Below, piece after piece: positions 23,068 through 30,649 of a stretch of DNA of 50,128 nucleotides. A program made the position numbers and the translations under genes. Every line of letters starts with the position of its first letter. Within the stretch, counting starts at the first letter, position 1. This stretch comes from JBFWUW01 sp050247075 (GTDB lineage Bacteria; Planctomycetota; Planctomycetia; Pirellulales; JBFWUW01), in the NCBI GenBank assembly GCA_050247075.1, contig JBFWUW010000054.1, positions 1 through 50,128 of the forward strand, read 5' to 3'. The notes below the pieces were generated by a model, which saw only the letters and a list, made by a program, of their open reading frames with translations, had not been told where the DNA came from and did not search any database.

Positions 23068-24338
23068 ACCTTAGCAGCCGGCTTCAAGCCATGTTGCTAC
23101 TTCGCTCCTATTTGCGGCGAGTGGCCCGTCCTTTGCACGCTCTATTGATGACGGCCTGCGCTTGTGTGGCGCTGGTAGCCGTCGGTGTTGCCTTGGAATG
23201 GCACTGGATGACCTTTTTGGCATCCGTCGTCGGCTTGTGCATGGGGGGCTTTGCGCTGGGGCTAATTCGGGCCAAGAAAGACAACGCCCACCTGGCGACC
23301 ATGCGGGAACAAGTCGCTGATGCCGTGGTTGGTCCCCGCGAGCACTCCGAGACATCGGACCTGGTCGATGAGATGTTGGCACAATGCCGCTACGCGCTGC
23401 TGTTGCGTCCGCGGATTGTGGGCAATCTGTCGAACGAACAAAAGAGATTGGCCGAGGCCCAACTCCATGCGCAGATGGCGCCCGTGCCAGCCGGTGAATT
23501 GCTGGTGGGGATTGCGGAGGATGATCTGGCCGAAGGCTTGGGGGGAGCGCTGGAACCGGAATTTACGCCGACGATGGTTGAGGTTGAAGAGTTCTTGTTG
23601 GACCGCTACGCGGTTAGCAACCGGCAATATCATGCATTCGTCCAATCGGGTGGCTACAAGCAAATGGCCTTGTGGGATCCGGCCGTTTGGCCGGCCGTCT
23701 CTAGCTTCGTGGATACGACCGGCCAGCTTGCGCCCCGCTTTTGGAAAGATGGCTGTTATCCCGCTAAACAAGGCGACCACCCCGTCGTCGGTATCTCCTG
23801 GTATGAGGCGGCGGCTTACGCCCGCTGGGTCGGCAAGCGGCTACCGAGCGATTCCGAGTGGGAAAAAGCCGCCAGTTGGCCGTTGCCGATGGGCGAATCG
23901 GGACCAAGGCAGCGACGGTATCCCTGGGGCGATTCCTTCGAGCCTGGCCGGGTTAATCTTTGGTCCAGCGGCAACGATGCCACGATCGCTGTCGACGAAC
24001 TCCCGGAAGGCACAAGCGCCGGTGGCGCACTGCAATTGATTGGCAACGTCTGGGAGTGGACCGCCGATGAGCTCATGGATCCGCGGCTCTCGCCGCTGTT
24101 TCCCTTAAAGAGCATTCGCGGCGGTGCCTTCGATACCTACTTCGACAACCAGGCAACATGCCAGTTTCGCAGTGGCGAGACGCCGGTCCATCGCAAACAC
24201 AATATCGGATTTCGCTGCGCCTTGGGCATCTGCGACCTGCGGCCGCCGGCCGCAAGGGACGCGGCACCCGGCCGCCAGCGAACGGCCAACTCGGAGGAAT
24301 CAAACATGCCACAAAGCGAGGAGGCACTCAGCATATGA
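23064..24338 (+). CDS. Membrane-anchored formylglycine-synthase-fold (SUMF1/FGE-sulfatase) protein
   Basis: 424 residues. Two hydrophobic segments at about 25-68 (LMTACACVALVAVGVALEW, WMTFLASVVGLCMGGFALGL) form a membrane hairpin. Then come a short helical linker and an FGE-sulfatase domain at about 150-395: VEVEEFLLDRYAVSNRQYHA, HPVVGISWYEAAAYARWVGK, LPSDSEWEKAA, GNVWEWTADE, SIRGGAFDTY and NIGFRCA. Active formylglycine-generating enzymes have a Cys-x4-Cys pair just after the RGGS(Y/W) motif; here the equivalent positions appear to be Thr and Gln, so it is probably not catalytic (inference by eye alignment). Such inactive domains are used as binding modules in bacterial conflict and signalling systems. 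ATGA overlaps on both sides tie it to the coiled-coil and GTPase genes. Confidence 0.82.
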   Translation: MNLSSRLQAMLLLRSYLRRVARPLHALLMTACACVALVAVGVALEWHWMTFLASVVGLCMGGFALGLIRAKKDNAHLATMREQVADAVVGPREHSETSDLVDEMLAQCRYALLLRPRIVGNLSNEQKRLAEAQLHAQMAPVPAGELLVGIAEDDLAEGLGGALEPEFTPTMVEVEEFLLDRYAVSNRQYHAFVQSGGYKQMALWDPAVWPAVSSFVDTTGQLAPRFWKDGCYPAKQGDHPVVGISWYEAAAYARWVGKRLPSDSEWEKAASWPLPMGESGPRQRRYPWGDSFEPGRVNLWSSGNDATIAVDELPEGTSAGGALQLIGNVWEWTADELMDPRLSPLFPLKSIRGGAFDTYFDNQATCQFRSGETPVHRKHNIGFRCALGICDLRPPAARDAAPGRQRTANSEESNMPQSEEALSI

Positions 24339-25246
24339 GCCAAGAAACGGGTGTCTATCTAGAGTCATACCGGCTGGCGCAGTACGCGGCATCGCTGCCT
24401 TGCTACATCTGCGGGCAGGACAACGCCAAGGATGCGGAACTCTGCCGGCATTGCTTTGCGCCGATGGCCATTGCGCATCAGTGCGACGGCAAGCAGCAGC
24501 CTCCCTTGATGGTCGGTGCCTTGGGTGCCACCGGGTCGGGAAAGACGGTCTATTTGGGAATGCTGCTGGATATGCTCAGCCGCCGTCCGGGCACGTTGCA
24601 ATTGATGACGCGTGGACCGCTTTCCATCAACATGCAGCAAAATACGATTCATGCCCTGGCAAACGGTGCGTTTCCCGATAAGACCCCCAACGAGCCCGAC
24701 CGCTGGAACTGGCTGCATTGCCAGGTGGCATTTGGACGCCGCAAGCAGCGGGCCGAAGTGGTCATGCCCGACTTGCCGGGCGAGTCGATCCTGGATGAAA
24801 TCGACCATCCGAATTCGTACCTGGGCATACGCTCGTTCATGGCACGCTGCTCTGGCATGTTGATTCTGATCGATCCCTCGCGAGCGCGCGCGGGCCATCA
24901 GGACCAGGACTTTTTCGCCATGAAACTGCTGGGGTACTTGCATGAGTTGGACGCGAATTCCAAGAAGGGCTGGCCGCATCGGCCGCTGGCGCTGATTTTC
25001 AGCAAGGCGGACCAATGCGAGGAATGCGAGATCGATCCAGAGCGCTTTGCCGAACGCCATACGCCGGGTTTGTGGCGATTCTGCCATCAGCGCTTTCAGC
25101 GGTACAAGTTTTTCGCCGCGGGCGTATCGGGTGCTTGTGCCTTCCGCGACATTCCTCGCCACGGCCGCGTTCGCGTACCGTTGCGGATTGAACCCCGAGG
25201 AATTATCGAACCGTTTGAGTGGCTGATGAAGGAGATGGCAAACTAG
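24335..25246 (+). CDS. Zinc-ribbon TRAFAC-type GTPase (double-GTPase/DO-GTPase-like)
   Basis: 303 residues. An N-terminal zinc ribbon uses Cys23, Cys26, Cys37 and Cys40 (CYICGQDNAKDAELCRHC). The nucleotide-binding domain follows: P-loop GATGSGKT at 64-71, a Walker B/G3 motif VVMPDLPGES around Asp146, and a G4-like SKAD at 223-226. The sequence between (FMARCSGMLILIDPSRAR) is typical of the GTPase core. It resembles the TRAFAC-type GTPases that Pfam groups with the GTPase-associated (GAP1) systems. It should bind and hydrolyse GTP and switch the activity of its partners. It overlaps the FGE-fold gene by ATGA and precedes the GAP1-like gene by 59 nt. Family placement is from motif recognition only. 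Confidence 0.8.
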   Translation: MSQETGVYLESYRLAQYAASLPCYICGQDNAKDAELCRHCFAPMAIAHQCDGKQQPPLMVGALGATGSGKTVYLGMLLDMLSRRPGTLQLMTRGPLSINMQQNTIHALANGAFPDKTPNEPDRWNWLHCQVAFGRRKQRAEVVMPDLPGESILDEIDHPNSYLGIRSFMARCSGMLILIDPSRARAGHQDQDFFAMKLLGYLHELDANSKKGWPHRPLALIFSKADQCEECEIDPERFAERHTPGLWRFCHQRFQRYKFFAAGVSGACAFRDIPRHGRVRVPLRIEPRGIIEPFEWLMKEMAN

Positions 25247-25305
25247 CTGGCGGAAAGTGATAAGGGCAGGCACGTTACAATCATGGACAAGACAGTGCGT
25301 TCGCC

Positions 25306-26718
25306 GTGAAGGCTGCTGTCGAATCGGATTCCCCCACGTTTTCCCACGGGCTGCTTGTGATAATTGTCGAACAGGCCATCTTTACGTCGGCGCGAACCGG
25401 CCGCGGCACCGGCTACCACCTGGCGGCAGCCAGCGCGGGGCTGAGCCATGCCGACGTGCGCGAACTATCCCTCACCGGGCCTTCGCACGATTCGCTGTGG
25501 GAACAAAGCCCGGAAGCCATGAGCGTGAATTTTCATGCTCTGCCCAGCGGTGCGATGTGTGTCTCGCAAACCACGCCAGAGGGGCAAGAGTATAGCGAAC
25601 GTGGCGGATACAGAATCTACACGCATTCCCTGATCGTTCATCCCGATGATTTGCGACGGCAGTTCGCCAACAATCCGCTAGAACTACTGCGCGCGGCTTT
25701 GCAACAAGGCGCGCTGCAAGTCTTCGCGGACCCGCCCGCAACGCTGGGCTCGCTGGAACTGGAGGGGCAAGCCGCGGATGTCGATGCCAGTCTGCACGCG
25801 GACTGGACCGCGGAAATCGACCGGCATCGGCTGGCGGAAGTCATCGACGCGGTGATTGCAACGACGCGGATCGGCCTGGCGTCGGGTCCGGACTCGCTGC
25901 GGACGGTGGCCTCCGTTCTGGGGATGTTACCCGTCAGTTGCCGCGCACAAATGACCTTTTCCACGGGACTGCGGTATTCGCCCTCTCGATCGTTTCGCGT
26001 TAGTTGCCTGGACGCCGATGAATCCGAAGTCCGCCGCCTGCAACGCAGCTACGGTCTCTCCGTCTTCGAACCAAGGCATTCCCATCTTCGAGACTTGCCG
26101 CCTTCGGAGAGTTGGGGCAGCTATGTGGCTGAGGCGCTAGGACGCGGCGATCTGGCTACGCTGGCAGAGGCGTTAAGCCAGGATCGGCCTGGACTGACGC
26201 TGGAGGACCTTCCCGAATTGGCCTGCTGTCTGGCGGTGTGCCTGCCCGAACCGGCCTGGCGGCAGCGACGAGTGGTTGCCGCCAATCTTCCCAGAGGTGA
26301 TGTGGGCCAATCGGCCGCCGATATACGGGGGCATCAGCGTACCGATGGCGAGCATCGCGCCAAACCGATCGGTATGCTGGCCGCCGCGGTCATGCCGAGG
26401 GTAGCTGCCACGATGGATGAGCCTTCGATGACGCTTTCGCGGCGATTTCCAATCGCGGTGGAATGCTTGCTGCGGCTGGAGGGGATCGTGTTCGAATCGC
26501 TGGCCGGCAGGCCCGCCGCGGCCGCTGGCATGGTCGAGATTTGGCGTGAACTGCTGCACTTCGTCGGACGCAAGGATGCCGCGGAAGTTCGCGAACTCTA
26601 CATGCGTTATGCCATTACACTGTGGCGAGAGCTAAATCACAGCGACCCGCAATCGAGCCATCAACGCGGGCTGGAAGCGTTGGAAGTGCTGGGAATATTG
26701 GCGGAAGGTGCCGCTTAA
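25306..26718 (+). CDS. GAP1-like GTPase-associated protein
   Basis: 470 residues from a GTG at 25306. The N-terminal domain, LLVIIVEQAIFTSARTGRGT followed by GYHLAAASAGLSHADVREL and later FHALPSGAMCVSQTTPEG and GGYRIYTHSLIVHPDDL, matches the pattern of the GAP1-N2 domain (EQxxFTSxRTxxxxGYxLxxxSxGL). A middle domain follows (VLGMLPVSCRAQMTFSTGLR, SYGLSVFEPRH), comparable to GAP1-M, and then an alpha-helical C-terminal part. In this family the protein is encoded beside a dedicated GTPase and is thought to control or read its state. No membrane segment. It is the last gene of the module and ends 10 nt from the convergent carA. Confidence 0.72.
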   Translation: MKAAVESDSPTFSHGLLVIIVEQAIFTSARTGRGTGYHLAAASAGLSHADVRELSLTGPSHDSLWEQSPEAMSVNFHALPSGAMCVSQTTPEGQEYSERGGYRIYTHSLIVHPDDLRRQFANNPLELLRAALQQGALQVFADPPATLGSLELEGQAADVDASLHADWTAEIDRHRLAEVIDAVIATTRIGLASGPDSLRTVASVLGMLPVSCRAQMTFSTGLRYSPSRSFRVSCLDADESEVRRLQRSYGLSVFEPRHSHLRDLPPSESWGSYVAEALGRGDLATLAEALSQDRPGLTLEDLPELACCLAVCLPEPAWRQRRVVAANLPRGDVGQSAADIRGHQRTDGEHRAKPIGMLAAAVMPRVAATMDEPSMTLSRRFPIAVECLLRLEGIVFESLAGRPAAAAGMVEIWRELLHFVGRKDAAEVRELYMRYAITLWRELNHSDPQSSHQRGLEALEVLGILAEGAA

Positions 26719-26728
26719 GCCTGGCGGG

Positions 26729-27865
26729 CTAAGCGCTGACCGGCGTATCATCGAGCATCTGGCGAAACTGCTGGAAGAGATAGCTGCTGTCGTGCGGCCC
26801 GGCCGATGCTTCTGGATGATACTGCACGCAAAAGGCGGGCAGATCGCGGTGCCGAAGGCCTTCGATGGTGCCGTCGTTGAGATTGCGGTGCGTGACTTCC
26901 AATTCAGGCGGCAGATCGTCTTCCGATACGGCAAAGCCGTGGTTTTGCGAGGTAATTTCGACCGACCCGGTCAGCAGGTTCTGCACCGGTTGGTTCGCCC
27001 CCCGGTGTCCAAACTTAAGCTTGAATGCCTTGGCACCGCAAGCCAACGCCAGCAATTGGTGCCCCAGGCAAATGCCAAACACGGGCCGTTTGCCCAACAG
27101 TCCTCGAATGGCACTGATCGCGTAGTCCAACGGTTCTGGATCGCCCGGCCCGTTCGACAAGAAGACGCCGTCCGGCTGTTGCGCCAATATTTCATCGGCG
27201 GTGGCGGTGCCCGGCATGACTGTCACGCGGAACCCCTGGTCGTGCAAATGTCGCGGGATGTTCCACTTCATGCCAAAATCTAGCGCCACTATGTGCCGCG
27301 CGGCCGCTGTACTACGCGGTTCGGCATTGAGCTTGGACCAGGCACTCAGCGGTTCGGACCATTCTTTGGACCCTTTGGGGATGACTTCCCGCACGAGGTC
27401 GCGGCCCACCAACCCAGGGCTGGCCTGCGCTTTCTTGACGAGACTGGCGTCGTCCAGGTCGATCGTCGAGAGAATGCCTTTCATGGCACCGCACGTCCGT
27501 AGTTTCCGTACCAGTGCCCGCGTATCAATACCTTCGATGCCCACGACATTCCAGCGGGCCAAGTACTCGTCCAGCGGCCCCTCACTGCGAAAATTGCTGA
27601 CGCGGCGGCTCAACTCGCGGACGACAAAGCCCGACAAGTGTGGGCGGCTGCTTTCCATGTCTTCGTCGTTGACTCCATAATTGCCGATCTGCGGGCAAGT
27701 CATGGCAACGATTTGGCCACGATAGCTGGGATCGGTAACGATTTCCTGATACCCGGTCAACGATGTGTTAAAGCAGACTTCGCCATCAACTTCACCCTCG
27801 GCACCGAAGGCAAAACCGGAAAAAATAGAACCGTCTTCGAGAGCAAGCTTGGCGGATCGGGGCAT
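26729..27865 (-). CDS. carA: Carbamoyl-phosphate synthase small subunit
   Basis: The glutaminase subunit that supplies ammonia to CarB for carbamoyl phosphate, feeding pyrimidine and arginine synthesis. 378 residues from the ATG at 27865 (MPRSAKLALEDGSIFSGFAF), the usual length. The N-terminal domain has FNTSLTGYQEIVTDPSYRGQ. The class I amidotransferase domain has the nucleophile in PVFGICLGHQLLALACG, GHRGANQPV, and the His-Glu pair in FCVQYHPEASAGP. The open frame extends to 27967 but those residues are not conserved. carB is not in the window. It converges on the GAP1-like gene, leaving 10 nt between the stops. Confidence 0.95.
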   Translation of the reverse strand: MPRSAKLALEDGSIFSGFAFGAEGEVDGEVCFNTSLTGYQEIVTDPSYRGQIVAMTCPQIGNYGVNDEDMESSRPHLSGFVVRELSRRVSNFRSEGPLDEYLARWNVVGIEGIDTRALVRKLRTCGAMKGILSTIDLDDASLVKKAQASPGLVGRDLVREVIPKGSKEWSEPLSAWSKLNAEPRSTAAARHIVALDFGMKWNIPRHLHDQGFRVTVMPGTATADEILAQQPDGVFLSNGPGDPEPLDYAISAIRGLLGKRPVFGICLGHQLLALACGAKAFKLKFGHRGANQPVQNLLTGSVEITSQNHGFAVSEDDLPPELEVTHRNLNDGTIEGLRHRDLPAFCVQYHPEASAGPHDSSYLFQQFRQMLDDTPVSA

Positions 27866-27927
27866 GGATGATTCCGTGAGGCAAGAAAAAAATGTTCTCG
27901 TCGTACCGTGTCTGTCGGTCGCGCCAA

Positions 27928-28125
27928 TTGACGCGGTTTGGGTTGTGCCGGCGAGCACTGGCGACAACTCATTTCGCGGGCGATATTCAAGTCGCGACCG
28001 CCAGCGCTCGATACACCTTTGTAACGGCTGTGGGTCTCCGGACGAAGCGAACGCGAGTTTGCCAGTTCGGGCAGCCAGATTCAGAGGGCTCTTGTCCCGG
28101 CGAACAAGAGCCCTCTATTTTTTTT
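27928..28125 (+). ncRNA. Candidate small RNA ending in an intrinsic terminator
   Basis: The plus strand here has no open frame of note but ends in a textbook terminator. A weak -35-like TTGACG lies at 27938-27943. The sequence between them is rich in short GC pairings (CGCGGGCG with CGCGACCG). I do not recognise 6S, RNase P, SRP or tmRNA. The 5' end is unknown; coordinates are nominal. Confidence 0.3.
28083..28125 (+). terminator. Intrinsic terminator, 13-bp perfect stem with T-run
   Basis: AGAGGGCTCTTGT, loop CCCGGCGA, ACAAGAGCCCTCT, then A and eight T. It reads on the plus strand, where no gene ends within 1 kb upstream (the GAP1-like gene ends at 26718 and carA is antisense). Confidence 0.75.
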
Positions 28126-28219
28126 GCGCGCACCGCAAGGCAGTTCATTTCCCTGGTGATGCCTGGCCGGATTATATTCGCCACTCGCCGCTTAGGCTAG
28201 CAGCCCGCGGAAAAAGCCA

Positions 28220-28280
28220 TGTAGGGGGCGATTCCTTCGCCGCTGGCAACGGTCAATCGGCGAGGGAATCGCCCCCTACA
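28220..28280. repeat. Dispersed palindrome GTAGGxGGCGATTCC(A/T)TCGCCG, copy 1
   Basis: The left arm TGTAGGGGGCGATTCCTTCG continues CCG (28220-28242). The right arm CGGCGAGGGAATCGCCCCCT continues ACA (28258-28280). The 23-nt arms differ at one position. The right arm codes the last residues of the methyltransferase. Related copies are at 33501-33545, 35229-35309 and 49555-49578. Confidence 0.75.
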
Positions 28281-29134
28281 ACGGGTGCAATCTCCGTCAG
28301 GTGCCGCTGCGACACCGGATCGAAGAAATCGGGGGCAATGTTGGCCGGCTTATTCCGGACTTCGATCGGGCCATCTTCTCGCCGCAACATGGCAACCAGG
28401 CTCACGCCCGAGCGAAAGCCCCCCGATTGGTCCCGGATCACCTTTAACAATCGTCGCGATTCGCCGGAGAAAATAGTGGTTAAGGCCCAATTGGCGGGTG
28501 CGGAAGGCATCCAAAAATCGGTGCCGGCCTGGCCGCCAGCCTTGCCTCGCCGCCGACTGGCTGCCCGCGACATGCGAACAATGGGGCAAAGCCGGCTGTT
28601 GTAGTAAGAAGTCAGCAGCGGAGTAACCGCCAGACCTTTCCAGACTTGCTTCAGCCTCGCTTCATCGTAACGCCTGTAGTGGCCAAAGCTTTCATCATGC
28701 TCGCTCCACAGCGACAGATCAGCCGGCACGGTGATCAAGAAATAGGCCCCAGGCTTTGCCGCGGCAAGCAACTTGGAGAGCAATGCAAAATCGTCCGGCA
28801 CATGCTCCAAGACATCCGTCAACAGGAAAAGTCCAGCTTGGCTAGCTATTTCGCCCAAATCCTCGGGGGCAAACCCTTGTCGAAATTGAACATCTGGGAA
28901 TCGCTGTCGGGCGAACTCAATGGCATCGGTTGAAGTGTCGATCCCTACACAGCGATACTGGTCCGCCAAAGCCGCGATGTTGGCACCCGTCCCGCAACCG
29001 ACATCGACCACGACCGTTTCGGGCGACTGGGGAAGGACCTCTGCCACCAATGCCTTCAAGATGCGGCGGCGGGCCACAAACCACCAGTGCCGTTGCTCAA
29101 TATCGGCGTGCAATTCAAATTGTTCGGACTGCAT
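28253..29134 (-). CDS. Class I SAM-dependent methyltransferase
   Basis: 293 residues from the ATG at 29134 (MQSEQFELHADIEQRHWWFV), a typical opening for lipid- or polysaccharide-linked methyltransferases (HWWFxARRRIL). SAM motif I is VVVDVGCGTGANIAAL at about 41-56, then RCVGIDTSTDAIEFARQR (motif II) and LLTDVLEHVPDDFALL (post-II, DVLEH). The rest (WSEHDESFGHYRRYD) is common to the family whose members modify sugars or act near glycosyltransferases; the substrate is unknown. The C-terminus (GGDSLAD) is encoded by a dispersed palindrome. A longer frame to a GTG at 29191 exists. It follows the aminotransferase on the same strand by about 110 nt. Confidence 0.82.
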   Translation of the reverse strand: MQSEQFELHADIEQRHWWFVARRRILKALVAEVLPQSPETVVVDVGCGTGANIAALADQYRCVGIDTSTDAIEFARQRFPDVQFRQGFAPEDLGEIASQAGLFLLTDVLEHVPDDFALLSKLLAAAKPGAYFLITVPADLSLWSEHDESFGHYRRYDEARLKQVWKGLAVTPLLTSYYNSRLCPIVRMSRAASRRRGKAGGQAGTDFWMPSAPANWALTTIFSGESRRLLKVIRDQSGGFRSGVSLVAMLRREDGPIEVRNKPANIAPDFFDPVSQRHLTEIAPVVGGDSLAD

Positions 29135-29242
29135 GGCGGCCAACTCATCAATGTTGCGGACATGGGGCAAGCATGAGCAAGTATATGGCACGGACCAGCC
29201 TACGTCGGCGGGCGTCTTACCGCGTTGACCGGCATAATCGTG

Positions 29243-30517
29243 CTAGCCAGCCAACTCGGCCTCGGTCTGTGGACCTCGCGGCGGTTTGACCTCGCCCAGG
29301 CAGCGCCCGATCTGCCGGACGGCTTGCCTCAGCCGGCTTTCGTTTTCAACCAAGGCCAGGCGCAAATAGCCTTCGCCCGCTTGCCCAAACCCACCGCCAG
29401 GACTGGCCGCCACGTCTCCTTCTTCCAGCAGTTTCATGGCGAATTCCAGCGAATTCATGCGGCTTGTCCAAACGTCGGGGATCTTGGCCCAGACAAACAT
29501 GCCCGCCCGAGGCGGCGTGATCTGCCAACCCAGCCGGCGAAGCCCTTCCACCAGCACATCGCGGCGTTTCTGGTACAAGGCCGACTGCGCTTCGACGGCG
29601 ATATCGGTATGTCGCAGGGCCATGATGGCTGCGATCTGAATCGGCAGGAACATGCCGTAGTCGTAGTAGCCCTTGATAGTGGCCAAGGCCCGGATCATCT
29701 CGGCGTTGCCGCAACAGAACCCAACCCGCCAACCCGCCATATTGTAGCCCTTGCTCATGGTGGTGAATTCAACCCCCACCTTGAGCGCGCCGGGCGTGGC
29801 CAGAAAACTAGGCACTTGGTAGCCATCGAAGGCAATGTCCGCATACGCCAGGTCGCTGGCCACCATAAAACCGTACCGCTTCGCCAATTTCACAACATCG
29901 ACGTAAAACTCGGCATCGACCGTAACGGCCGACGGGTTATGCGGATAATTGATCACCACCAGCTTGGGCTTGGGATACAAGTGCTGGCAGGTATAGGCGA
30001 TGTTGGACAGGAACTTTTCGTTGTCGGCGACCTCCAGCGAGATGGCATTCCCCCCCGCCAAGGCCACGCCATACAAATGGGCCGGGTACGAAGGCGCGGG
30101 AACAATCGCGTTGTCTCCTGGCCCTAGCAAGGCCAGGCACATGTGGCTGAAGCCCTCTTTGGATCCCAGCGTGGCGATGACCTCGCTCTCGGGATCAAGG
30201 TGGACGCCGTACTTGCGCAAATACTTGGCACCCGCCTCGCGCCGCAAATTGAGAATGCCGTTCGACTGGATATAGCCGTGGTTGCGCGGGTCGCGGGCTG
30301 CCTCGGCCAGTTTTTCCACGACCAGGTCTTGCGGCGCTTCCGAGGGGTTGCCCATCCCCAGGTCAATCACGTCGGCGCCTGCCCGCCGCTTGTTGTACTT
30401 GACGGCGTTGATCCGCGCAAACAAGTACGGCGGCAACCGCTTGACGCGATCCGACAGTTCAATACGGAATGGCTCGCCCGATTCCGGCGAGCCATTGGTG
30501 GGGAGTTTGTCGCTCAT
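29243..30517 (-). CDS. Class I/II PLP aminotransferase, alanine-transaminase (AlaC) type
   Basis: 424 residues. YLFARINAVKYNKRRAGADV and DLGMGNPSEAPQ form the N-terminal part. GSKEGFSHMCLALLGPGDNA and NYPHNPSAVTVDAEFYVDVV carry cofactor-binding residues, SDLAYADIAFDGYQVPSFL the Asp-x2-Tyr, and TTMSKGYNMAGWRVGFCCGN the Schiff-base lysine. Overall it is closest by eye to AlaC/YfdZ-like transaminases, which interconvert alanine and pyruvate, though LL-diaminopimelate aminotransferase and other members are similar. It is cytosolic. The ATG at 30517 is supported by MSDKLPTNGSPESG directly preceding the conserved part. It sits upstream of the methyltransferase on the same strand. Confidence 0.85.
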   Translation of the reverse strand: MSDKLPTNGSPESGEPFRIELSDRVKRLPPYLFARINAVKYNKRRAGADVIDLGMGNPSEAPQDLVVEKLAEAARDPRNHGYIQSNGILNLRREAGAKYLRKYGVHLDPESEVIATLGSKEGFSHMCLALLGPGDNAIVPAPSYPAHLYGVALAGGNAISLEVADNEKFLSNIAYTCQHLYPKPKLVVINYPHNPSAVTVDAEFYVDVVKLAKRYGFMVASDLAYADIAFDGYQVPSFLATPGALKVGVEFTTMSKGYNMAGWRVGFCCGNAEMIRALATIKGYYDYGMFLPIQIAAIMALRHTDIAVEAQSALYQKRRDVLVEGLRRLGWQITPPRAGMFVWAKIPDVWTSRMNSLEFAMKLLEEGDVAASPGGGFGQAGEGYLRLALVENESRLRQAVRQIGRCLGEVKPPRGPQTEAELAG

Positions 30518-30649
30518 CGGTTCTCGAACGGCCCGCGGGGCAAAAACAGGCCGATCCCGCCCCGGGGACGAGATCGGCTCGAACTGCGTTCAGAATAACC
30601 GGATGCGCGAAGTTAGGGAATGGTTCACCCAGATCGCGAAGAAATCGGC

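Larger units (their letters stand above)
27866..28252. other. Intergenic region with an intrinsic terminator
   Basis: Between carA (-) and the methyltransferase gene (-), with no coding sequence on the plus strand, yet it contains a strong plus-strand terminator at 28083-28125. The left arm of a dispersed palindrome (28220-28280) lies at its right end. A CGCTTAGGCTAG motif at 28190-28201 recurs at 36233-36244. Confidence 0.5.

Noticed and set aside
24365..25273. A 302-codon minus-strand frame opposite the GTPase gene
   Set aside because: The plus frame has P-loop, G3, G4 and zinc-ribbon motifs; the antisense product has no recognisable features.
29225..30127. A 300-codon plus-strand frame opposite the aminotransferase
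   Set aside because: The minus frame has all PLP aminotransferase motifs.
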